DNA of 21,397 nt. Source: Candidatus Wildermuthbacteria bacterium. Its GTDB lineage: Bacteria > Patescibacteriota > Minisyncoccia > Minisyncoccales > UBA10102. Where the stretch lies: NCBI GenBank assembly GCA_016177065.1, contig JACOVZ010000001.1, positions 1-21,397 on the forward strand, given 5' to 3'. Each line of letters starts with the position of its first letter. Positions within the stretch are counted from its first letter, which is position 1. The notes under the pieces were generated by a model, which saw only the letters and a program-made list of their open reading frames with translations, was not told where the DNA came from and searched no databases. Made by a program: the position numbers and the translations under genes. Positions 7,558 to 15,117 of the stretch are shown piece by piece.

Positions 7558-7585
7558 GAAACAAATAAGGCAGTACCAGCTCTTT

Positions 7586-7593
7586 AAAGGAGG
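7586..7593 (+). promoter_or_regulatory. Strong Shine-Dalgarno site AAAGGAGG
   Basis: AAAGGAGG stands about 6 nt before the ATG at 7599. It is one of only a few full SD sites in the window and confirms the start of the 162-aa gene. Confidence 0.7.
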
Positions 7594-7598
7594 AATTA

Positions 7599-8087
7599 AT
7601 GATTCACAGAAGCAGAAAAAGTGATGAGAAAGAGATTGACTTCCTTCGCTTAATAGCCCAGCACCCAAGGATAAAAAGCACCGAAGCGAAAAGCAAGATG
7701 GGCAGATCCAGCTTAACAACAAGAATCCTCGCAAAGCTTATCGTAGATGAGCTGATACGAGAAGTAGGCAAGCAAGCGCGCTTACTGGAGATTACTCCTG
7801 AGGGGCAAGAACTGCTGGAAATCCATGCTAGTTTAGAAGGAATGCCCTCAATTTTCTCTCCGGAAGGTCCGCCTGAAAAAGAACTGCGTGGACTGGAAAA
7901 CCCAGCGAGAGAAGACATAATTCCAAAATCAGAACTGCAGGGGGGAAATCCTGAGTGCAAGCATCACTTTATTTTTGAAAGGCCGAACGGACCCGTAAGC
8001 GAAGGAACGTGCAGGTTTTGCAGAGGAACAATAAAATGCCGAAACTGGTCTCCCATCTCTTTTGAAAGGTTTTCGTTGGAGTCATAA
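7599..8087 (+). CDS. Winged-helix protein with C-terminal zinc-binding motif
   Basis: The 162-residue protein has two parts. Residues 10-75 (EKEIDFLRLIAQHPRIKS to LLEITPEGQELL) look like a MarR/PadR-type winged helix-turn-helix, suggesting DNA binding. After a proline/glutamate-rich linker (80-115) comes a C-terminal module CKHHFIFERPNGPVSEGTCRFC (120-141), matching a widespread C-x-H-H-x5-P-N-G-x2-S-x-G-x-C-x2-C pattern that probably binds one zinc through Cys120, His122/123, Cys138 and Cys141. The gene has a strong SD, an unusual 20-bp-spacer promoter with a dyad, and a bidirectional terminator. I infer a transcription regulator, possibly autoregulated; no target is known. Confidence 0.7.
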   Translation: MIHRSRKSDEKEIDFLRLIAQHPRIKSTEAKSKMGRSSLTTRILAKLIVDELIREVGKQARLLEITPEGQELLEIHASLEGMPSIFSPEGPPEKELRGLENPAREDIIPKSELQGGNPECKHHFIFERPNGPVSEGTCRFCRGTIKCRNWSPISFERFSLES

Positions 8088-8124
8088 AAAAGGCGAATGA
8101 GGATTATCCTTATCCGCCTTTTTT
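8086..8124. terminator. Bidirectional intrinsic terminator
   Basis: GGCGAATGAGG (8092-8102) pairs with CCTTATCCGCC (8108-8118), one mismatch and one G-T, loop ATTAT, flanked by an A-run on the left and T-run on the right. It serves the winged-helix gene (plus) and ndk (minus), and overlaps the TAA of the former. Confidence 0.88.
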
Positions 8125-8142
8125 CTTATAAATAAAGTCCAA

Positions 8143-8733
8143 TTAAAACATCATATCCTCTTCTGCTCTCTTGTAGCTGTGGATTTCTCCTTTGGTAAAC
8201 CAAAATGCAATTTCATGTTCTGCTTCCTGAGGAGTCTCAGAAGCATGCACAATGTTATGAATGGCACGCTTGTCCCTGTTCGCCGCTGTTGCGTCATCAA
8301 CCGAGAAGTCGCCGCGTATGGTTCCCATTTCTGCGACAGAAGGCATGGTAGACCCTGAAATTTTCCGTATCATGTCAACCGCGTGAATCCCTTCCACAAT
8401 CATTTTCACCAAAGGGGCCGCAACCATGTAGTCAATAAGCCAGCCGCGCACCATTTTCCCGATTTTTAATTTATCATCTGTGCCAAGTTCTTTCTTCGTA
8501 TCCCATCCGTATTTCTTGTAATTGGCAAGCGTCTTCTCGCCCAGCCGCATGATCCACGCCTCGTTCTTGGGATAATGGTCGTCAATCTGTTTTTTTGTCG
8601 CCTGGAACATCTCAAGAGCAATAACTTTCAGGCCGCGCCTCTCAAAGCGGGAAATTATCTCTCCGACCAATCCCCTTTTGACGCCGTCTGGTTTCACGAT
8701 TACCACGGTTCTTTCTTCTTTTGGATGGCTCAT
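8143..8733 (-). CDS. ndk: Nucleoside diphosphate kinase with central insertion
   Basis: NDK transfers the gamma-phosphate among nucleotides through a phospho-histidine. The core is clear: TVVIVKPDGVKRGLVGEI at the N-terminus, GSTMP, GTIRGDF and the active-site loop HNIVHASETPQEAEHEI with catalytic His163. At 196 residues it is about 50 longer than E. coli NDK because of an insertion at residues 56-100 (AWIMRLGEKTLANYKKYG, then LGTDDKLKIGKMV), a form I associate with CPR and some archaea. It follows the metallo-beta-lactamase gene by 3 bp and shares its promoter; no SD is visible. It ends at the bidirectional terminator. Confidence 0.95.
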   Translation of the reverse strand: MSHPKEERTVVIVKPDGVKRGLVGEIISRFERRGLKVIALEMFQATKKQIDDHYPKNEAWIMRLGEKTLANYKKYGWDTKKELGTDDKLKIGKMVRGWLIDYMVAAPLVKMIVEGIHAVDMIRKISGSTMPSVAEMGTIRGDFSVDDATAANRDKRAIHNIVHASETPQEAEHEIAFWFTKGEIHSYKRAEEDMMF

Positions 8734-8736
8734 AGA

Positions 8737-9588
8737 TCAGTTATTGAAATAAAGCGTTATATCCCCTTTCGTATCGGTTCTCATTACTGTTATACCAAAT
8801 TGCTCCAGAGTTGCAAGCGTTTCCTCGTGCGGATGCCCGTACTGGTTATTCTTTCCAGACGATATGACTGCAATATCAGGGCTTGTAGCCTGCACAAACT
8901 CAGAAGAGCTTGAGGTCTTTGACCCGTGATGCCCTGCCTTTAAGATATCAGAGTCCACAGAAAATCCCTTTTCAAGAAGCTTCTTTTCCCCTTTTAAGGT
9001 AAGGTCCCCTGTAAACAACACTGAGTGCTTGCATGATACAAGCCTTGCAACAATGGAAGTGTCATTGTCGTCCGCAAACTTCTGGCCTGCAATATCTTCA
9101 AAAGGGGAAAAGATGTCCAGAAACTGAGGGCACCCCTTGTTGCTCAGCACAATGCGCTGGGGAGCTTTTGCTATGACAATCATAGCTCCTTCAGCCTCCT
9201 CTTCTTTAAGAGCTTTTCTCCATTCTCTGTACAATGCGGAATCCTTTTCAATGCCGTTCCACAAAACAATGCCTGCTTTGTACTTTTTAAGCACGCCTAT
9301 CAGCCCTGTTATATGGTCTGAATCAGGATGCGTGGCAATAACCAGATCTATGGTTTTGTCCCATCTTGGCATTCTCTGATCAAGCTTTCCCAGAACCGCA
9401 TTACTGGGTCCGCCGTCAATAAGAATCTGGCGGCCAAAAGAGGTTTCTATGAAGGAAGCGTCTCCCTGGCCAATGTCAAAAAAAGAAACAGAGGATGCAG
9501 AACCCTTTAAAACCTGCCCCCAAAGCGCAACAACAAGCAAAGCTTCAATCACTAGAATTCCTCCACCAAGAATGGTTTTTCTCTGCAT
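8737..9588 (-). CDS. ComEC-type metallo-beta-lactamase-fold protein, membrane-anchored
   Basis: A 283-residue protein with one N-terminal hydrophobic helix (residues 6-26) followed by a metallo-beta-lactamase domain. Visible metal motifs are VSFFDIGQGDASFIE, THPDSDHITG (residues 86-95), FTGD and AGHHGSKTSSS, then SGKNNQYGHPHEETL. This is the stand-alone version of the C-terminal domain of ComEC/Rec2 DNA-uptake proteins, so an extracytoplasmic hydrolase acting on a phosphodiester substrate is likely; nuclease activity is inferred. The ATG at 9588 is chosen because a perfect TATAAT ends 7 nt before it. Upstream of ndk by 3 bp, in one operon. Confidence 0.85.
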   Translation of the reverse strand: MQRKTILGGGILVIEALLVVALWGQVLKGSASSVSFFDIGQGDASFIETSFGRQILIDGGPSNAVLGKLDQRMPRWDKTIDLVIATHPDSDHITGLIGVLKKYKAGIVLWNGIEKDSALYREWRKALKEEEAEGAMIVIAKAPQRIVLSNKGCPQFLDIFSPFEDIAGQKFADDNDTSIVARLVSCKHSVLFTGDLTLKGEKKLLEKGFSVDSDILKAGHHGSKTSSSSEFVQATSPDIAVISSGKNNQYGHPHEETLATLEQFGITVMRTDTKGDITLYFNN

Positions 9589-9595
9589 CGCCCTC

Positions 9596-9601
9596 ATTAT
9601 A
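9596..9601 (-). promoter_or_regulatory. -10 box for the metallo-beta-lactamase/ndk operon
   Basis: Perfect minus-strand TATAAT ending 7 nt before the ATG at 9588, implying a leaderless message. No good -35: the expected position falls in the G-rich arm of the preceding terminator. Confidence 0.5.
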
Positions 9602-9610
9602 CCATGGGAA

Positions 9611-9651
9611 ACGAAACCCGCCCCTTTCCTGGTGAATAGGAAAAAGGCGGG
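9611..9651 (-). terminator. Intrinsic terminator of the DUF5679 gene
   Basis: Arms at 9617-9630 and 9638-9651 form a 14-bp helix with two G-T pairs and a 7-nt loop; on the minus strand TTTCGTTT follows. It stands 10 bp before the next -10 box. Confidence 0.78.
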
Positions 9652-9677
9652 GTTCCAATTTTAAACGTTGCCTGTTC

Positions 9678-9839
9678 TTATTTAGACCCCAAGATTCTGA
9701 ACATCTTGGTGCCGCACTTGGGACAGGTGCCAGTCATTGCTCTCCTAGTCTTTCCTCCCTTTCCTTTCATTGAGACCTCTTTCTCGCCTGTCATGTCTCT
9801 CTTTGCCTTGCACTTTACGCAATATCCTTGAGTTGCCAT
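9678..9839 (-). CDS. DUF5679-like small zinc-ribbon protein
   Basis: The 53-residue product has YCVKCKAKRDM at the N-terminus and TCPKCGTKMFRILG at the C-terminus, two CxxC knuckles that should bind one zinc. This matches the small DUF5679 family common in Chloroflexi and CPR; the function is unknown, with RNA or ribosome association a guess from size and charge. The ATG at 9839 is preferred over one at 9884 because the family begins with M-x-YCVKCK. It is followed by a strong terminator, so it forms a single-gene unit or the end of the trxB transcript. Confidence 0.75.
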   Translation of the reverse strand: MATQGYCVKCKAKRDMTGEKEVSMKGKGGKTRRAMTGTCPKCGTKMFRILGSK

Positions 9840-9907
9840 ATATGTATAGAGATAGTTATTGAATTCCGCGACCTTTGAGGCCAATGCCCAATCCTCTTAT
9901 ATCAAGT

Positions 9908-9936
9908 ATAGCTTAAATAAGCCAAACTGGCTAGTC
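9908..9936 (-). promoter_or_regulatory. Weak candidate promoter for the DUF5679 gene
   Basis: On the minus strand TTGACT is followed after 17 bp by TAAGCT; a better hexamer, TATACT, lies at a 22-bp distance. No terminator is seen after trxB, so read-through is an alternative. Confidence 0.25.
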
Positions 9937-9960
9937 AAGGGCTGCGGCCTATAGGAATAC

Positions 9961-10881
9961 TTAATGTGATTTAGAATACTCGTATGCAGAAGTTGCGGCA
10001 ACCGCTCCTAAAGCGGCGGCCGTAATATCCTGCTTAAAGCTCCCAAAATGGCTCGTTGCATCCCCTGCCGCAAACACCCCTTCTACATTCGTTCTCATTT
10101 TATTATCTACTTCAATATATCCTTTGTCATCCAGCTTGATGCCGAGCTGAGAAGGCAATTCCGTGTTGGGATCAAATCCAATCTCAACAAATAATCCGTC
10201 AAGCTTCAATTCGGAAGATCCTTTGTAAGGATTCTTGAGAATGATCTTCTCAAGTTTATCTTTTCCGACGAACTCCTTGATTTCATTCTCTGTGATGATC
10301 TCAACCTTGCGGCCAAGCCCTTTCATCTGCTCAAAGTTCACGGGCTCTGCAACAACTTCTTTCCCTCTCGCAATAAGATAAATTTTGGAAGCATACTCTG
10401 CGAGGAAATTAACCCCTTTTACAGAAGAATCCCCTCCTCCCACCATTGCAACGGTTTTTCCTCCGAACAACGGCCCGTCGCAGGTCCAGCAGTAGTGAAC
10501 TCCCTTGCCTGTCAATTCTTTCTCCCTTTCAAGACCGAGGTATCTTCTCTGAGCGCCCAAAGCAAGAATAAGAGTTTTCCCAAGATACTTCTCGCCTTTT
10601 GAGGTTTCAACGGATATCAGATTGCTGTCCCTTGAAAGCTTCACTGCTTTTCCTTCTTGCATCTCAGCTCCATAGTGCAGAGCGTGCTCTTTCATGCGCA
10701 AAACTAAATCATAGCCATCTATGGAAAGAATGCCGGGATAATTCTCAATCTTGCCTGCTGTTGCGGTTTCTCCGCCGAATTCCTTTTCCAGAATCACGGT
10801 TTTCATTTTGTACCTCCCCGCGTACATTGCGGCCGCCAGCCCCGCGGCTCCGGATCCTATGATGATAAGGTCAAAATTCAT
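9961..10881 (-). CDS. trxB: Thioredoxin reductase-like flavoprotein
   Basis: The 306-residue protein has the low-molecular-weight thioredoxin reductase layout: FAD motif IIGSGAAGLAAAMYAGR (residues 7-23), redox-active CWTC (131-134) followed by DGP, a second dinucleotide motif VGGGDSS (147-153), and the C-terminal FAD motif GVFAAGDAT. It should reduce a thioredoxin or glutaredoxin-like partner. The NADPH-phosphate motif HRRxxxR of typical TrxB is missing; the region reads LIARGKEVVAEP. The electron donor may therefore not be NADPH. The start MNFDLI is chosen for family fit; a further 27 codons upstream are coding in another frame by the glutaredoxin gene. Seven bp separate it from that gene, implying one operon. 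Confidence 0.9.
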   Translation of the reverse strand: MNFDLIIIGSGAAGLAAAMYAGRYKMKTVILEKEFGGETATAGKIENYPGILSIDGYDLVLRMKEHALHYGAEMQEGKAVKLSRDSNLISVETSKGEKYLGKTLILALGAQRRYLGLEREKELTGKGVHYCWTCDGPLFGGKTVAMVGGGDSSVKGVNFLAEYASKIYLIARGKEVVAEPVNFEQMKGLGRKVEIITENEIKEFVGKDKLEKIILKNPYKGSSELKLDGLFVEIGFDPNTELPSQLGIKLDDKGYIEVDNKMRTNVEGVFAAGDATSHFGSFKQDITAAALGAVAATSAYEYSKSH

Positions 10882-10888
10882 TGCCTTT

Positions 10889-11128
10889 CTATTTTTTAAT
10901 TCCCAAAAGCTCTGAGAGCTTCTGCTTGTCAAACCCAATGACAACTGTTCCCGCAACATCAATGACGGGAACCGCCATCATGCCGGATTTCTTGACCATT
11001 TCGTCTCTCGCCTTGAGGTCTTCCGCGACGTTCTTTTCCTCATACGCTACATTGTTTTCCGCAAAGAACGCCTTTGCAGACTTGCAGTATACGCAAGAAG
11101 GTGTGGTATAGATAATTACTTTTGCCAT
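10889..11128 (-). CDS. Glutaredoxin-like (NrdH-type) thiol-redox protein
   Basis: A 79-residue thioredoxin-fold protein with the active site CVYC at residues 12-15, the cis-proline motif AVPVIDVAG (52-60) and C-terminal VIGFDKQKLSELL. Size and the YTTPSCVYC start fit the NrdH/glutaredoxin-like group, which carries electrons to enzymes such as ribonucleotide reductase. The downstream TrxB-like gene, 7 bp away, is the probable reductase. TATCAT ends 7 nt before the ATG and there is no SD site, so the operon is probably leaderless. Confidence 0.88.
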   Translation of the reverse strand: MAKVIIYTTPSCVYCKSAKAFFAENNVAYEEKNVAEDLKARDEMVKKSGMMAVPVIDVAGTVVIGFDKQKLSELLGIKK

Positions 11129-11135
11129 ATACTAT

Positions 11136-11141
11136 ATGATA
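11136..11141 (-). promoter_or_regulatory. -10 box for the glutaredoxin-trxB operon
   Basis: Minus-strand TATCAT, one base off consensus, 7 nt before the ATG at 11128. The -35 region is T-rich and weak, lying in the tail of the preceding terminator. Confidence 0.45.
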
Positions 11142-11154
11142 CCACTAGAAAGTT

Positions 11155-11192
11155 AAAAATAAAAGCCGGGACGAAGAAGTTCGCCTCGGCTT
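11155..11192 (-). terminator. Intrinsic terminator of the two-TM protein gene
   Basis: Arms 11163-11175 and 11180-11192 make a 13-bp helix with one mismatch and one G-T, loop of 4 nt; on the minus strand it is followed by TTATTTTT. Confidence 0.85.
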
Positions 11193-11200
11193 ATGTATAT

Positions 11201-11710
11201 TCACCACCTTCTGAACGAATTTACCTGCACTATGGCCCATACAAGAAGCACTACCACAATACCGGGCATAATAACCAGAAATATAATCATAGAGTTGGCT
11301 TCGGTATGGAATTCTCGTACAAGAATGCCGTTAACCATCTGAGCTCTCTCTTGAATCTCAACATACCTTGGGAATCCCGGACCATCTGTATGCTGGTTAT
11401 AGCGATACGACACGCCATCCACTTTTACCAGATACTCAATCTTTGAATAAGCAGGAGCAATAAATATAGGGTGCCCCTCGGCCAACTTCAGAAATTGATC
11501 GACTTTAACCTCTACATCGCCGTTTAAAACGGAGCTGACGAGGACTTGATCTCCGGAGATCAACGGATATTGCCGGGTTATCAGCTTTTCTCTTGGAAAG
11601 TAGATGGTTATTCCCGTAACCAAGAGAACCAGAAGACTGAAAAGAAACATCTCCGCCGCGAATTTGCCAATATCAAAGTTGGTCTTTCCAGTGATTCTTT
11701 CATTTTTCAC
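11201..11710 (-). CDS. Unknown membrane protein with two TM helices
   Basis: I do not recognise a family. The 169-residue product has a charged N-terminus, a TM helix at about 18-38 (FAAEMFLFSLLVLLVTGITI), an extracytoplasmic domain of about 100 residues rich in beta-type sequence, and a second TM helix at about 140-164. Both termini would be cytoplasmic. The start is GTG at 11710, supported by AAGGAGGG 5-6 nt upstream, one of the best SD sites in the window. It is a single-gene unit with a near-consensus promoter, a 10-bp leader hairpin and its own terminator. Confidence 0.7.
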   Translation of the reverse strand: MKNERITGKTNFDIGKFAAEMFLFSLLVLLVTGITIYFPREKLITRQYPLISGDQVLVSSVLNGDVEVKVDQFLKLAEGHPIFIAPAYSKIEYLVKVDGVSYRYNQHTDGPGFPRYVEIQERAQMVNGILVREFHTEANSMIIFLVIMPGIVVVLLVWAIVQVNSFRRW

Positions 11711-11740
11711 GATATCCCTCCTTCTTTTTGCGTTTTTTAC

Positions 11741-11767
11741 TGCAGAATCAGAAAATTTGATCCTGCA
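11741..11767 (-). promoter_or_regulatory. Leader hairpin upstream of the two-TM gene
   Basis: TGCAGAATCA (11741-11750) and TGATCCTGCA (11758-11767) form a 10-bp helix with one G-T and a 7-nt loop. In the minus-strand transcript it lies at the very 5' end of the leader, about 20 nt before the SD. It may be a protein-binding operator or a 5' stabilising hairpin. Confidence 0.5.
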
Positions 11768-11778
11768 TCGCTACACTA

Positions 11779-11806
11779 AGCATAGTTCAAAACTCTACTC
11801 TGTCAA
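11779..11806 (-). promoter_or_regulatory. Promoter of the two-TM protein gene
   Basis: Minus-strand TTGACA (11806-11801), 16-bp spacer, TATGCT (11784-11779). The -35 directly abuts the T-tract of the upstream terminator. Predicted leader about 60 nt. Confidence 0.6.
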
Positions 11807-11842
11807 GAAAACAAAACCGCCCTATCAAATGACGGGACGGTT
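11807..11842 (-). terminator. Intrinsic terminator of the micro-ORF transcript
   Basis: On the minus strand AACCG-T-CCC pairs with GGG-CGGTT (11842-11834 with 11822-11815), one bulged base, 11-nt loop, followed by TTTTGTTTTC. Confidence 0.7.
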
Positions 11843-11863
11843 CTGCTTAAAGTGACAGATCCT

Positions 11864-11911
11864 TTAGCACGTACAAGGATCCTTGCCACACGTAGGGCAT
11901 GTGTCTTTCAT
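11864..11911 (-). CDS. Micro-ORF: 15-residue cysteine-rich peptide
   Basis: ATG at 11911 opens a 15-codon frame ending in TAA at 11864-11866: MKDTCPTCGKDPCTC. Four of 15 residues are Cys in a CxxC...CxC arrangement (Cys5, Cys8, Cys13, Cys15), enough to bind one zinc ion. A perfect consensus promoter, TTGACA-17-TATAAT, ends 7 nt before the ATG, and an intrinsic terminator follows the stop, so the transcript would be about 105 nt with no leader. The placement of the ATG exactly at the predicted transcription start, and the zinc-knuckle-like content, argue for a real peptide; a small RNA with a chance ORF is the alternative. No function can be assigned. Confidence 0.5.
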   Translation of the reverse strand: MKDTCPTCGKDPCTC

Positions 11912-11918
11912 GCTGATT

Positions 11919-11947
11919 ATTATATGCTTCTCCAAGACCTCTGTCAA
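11919..11947 (-). promoter_or_regulatory. Perfect consensus sigma70 promoter
   Basis: Minus-strand TTGACA (11947-11942), exactly 17 bp, TATAAT (11924-11919). It is the only promoter in the window with both hexamers and spacer at consensus. The micro-ORF ATG starts 7 nt downstream. Confidence 0.8.
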
Positions 11948-11963
11948 CTCCATTCCGCAAAAA

Positions 11964-12002
11964 ACAAAGGGAAATAAAATGGAGCGAAGATCTCTTCGCT
12001 CC
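11964..12002 (-). terminator. Intrinsic terminator after the atp operon / candidate small RNA
   Basis: GGAGCGAAGA (11981-11990) pairs with TCTTCGCTCC (11993-12002), a 10-bp inverted repeat with a tight loop; on the minus strand ATTTTATTTC follows and a second T-run at 11958-11964. No T-run on the plus side, which fixes the direction. Confidence 0.82.
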
Positions 12003-12120
12003 TTGCAGATAAGAAAGGAGGCAGGGTGGAGCAAGATCGGAAAGTAAGGAGGAGGAATTCCATCCGATTAAGAACAGGCATCCCGAACTTAGCTTTCCGA
12101 AAAACACCCTGCCGCCCGCG
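11971..12120 (-). ncRNA. Candidate structured small RNA with anti-SD motifs
   Basis: Between the carbonic-anhydrase-like gene and the terminator lies a strongly foldable segment. GGCAGGGTG (12020-12028) pairs with CACCCTGCC (12105-12113), 9 bp. Inside it, 12037-12048 pairs with 12088-12100 over 12 bp with one bulged base (TCGGAAAG/CTTTCCGA plus TAAG/CTTA). The apical region is about 39 nt. On the minus strand it carries CCTCCTTTCT (12021-12012), the same as many 16S rRNA 3' tails, and CCTCCTCCTTA (12055-12045). A TTGACA at 12154-12149 with a poor -10 (TACTTT, 17 bp) may start it; processing from the atp 3' UTR is the alternative. Confidence 0.45.
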
Positions 12121-12125
12121 CTCTA

Positions 12126-12154
12126 AAAGTATCACAGTCTTATATGCATGTCAA
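12126..12154 (-). promoter_or_regulatory. Weak promoter for the candidate small RNA
   Basis: Minus-strand TTGACA (12154-12149) is perfect; at 17 bp the -10 reads TACTTT (12131-12126), matching three of six. GATACT at a 15-bp distance is the alternative. Confidence 0.3.
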
Positions 12155-12165
12155 GAGAACGCCCT

Positions 12166-12564
12166 TCAGAGAGAAACTATCTCCCCGGAAAGGCGAATAA
12201 GATACTTCTCTATGGATTGAGAAAACTGCTGTTTTAGAAGATTCTCAGCTTTTTCAAGCTCTGATTTCTGCAATTCCAGCTCTTTTTGATAATCTCCGAA
12301 TGCCTTGCTCCCTCCATATGCTCCGCAGTCCTCGTGCTGGATGAGAAGAAATACCTCTGGCTTGTGAAGCTCATCCGATATCCTTATCTGTTCCAGGAGA
12401 AAATTGCCGTCTGGAGGATCCGCTATCAGTAGCTTTACTCCCCCCGCGGCAGAAACAAGATCGTATCCTTCCTTGAAGCGGCTGCTGAGAAACTCACTTA
12501 GAGATTTTCTGAAGCGGAAGTCTAAGCAGTGAAGAACAAGCGCTTTGCATGCATGCTCTGGCAT
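12166..12564 (-). CDS. Beta-carbonic-anhydrase-like small protein
   Basis: The 132-residue protein has the zinc-site pattern of beta-carbonic anhydrases in short form: LHCLDFRF (Cys13 with Asp15-Arg17, the zinc ligand and active-site dyad) and QHEDCGAYGG (His77 and Cys80). The C-terminal third is charged and helical (KELELQKSELEKAENLL). It is well below the usual 190-220 residues, so catalysis of CO2 hydration is uncertain; several CPR proteins of this size are known only as carbonic-anhydrase-like. It starts 9 bp after atpC and is the last cistron of the ATP synthase operon, with no SD. The association with ATP synthase is position only. Confidence 0.7.
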   Translation of the reverse strand: MPEHACKALVLHCLDFRFRKSLSEFLSSRFKEGYDLVSAAGGVKLLIADPPDGNFLLEQIRISDELHKPEVFLLIQHEDCGAYGGSKAFGDYQKELELQKSELEKAENLLKQQFSQSIEKYLIRLSGEIVSL

Positions 12565-12573
12565 AGAAAAAGG

Positions 12574-15094
<2,521 letters not shown>

Positions 15095-15117
<23 letters not shown>

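Noticed and set aside
12026..12220. Plus-strand 64-codon ORF starting GTG with an upstream AAGGAGG
   Set aside because: The SD-like match is the complement of the anti-SD motif in the candidate RNA. The product is arginine-rich with no recognisable domain and overlaps the carbonic-anhydrase-like gene antisense.
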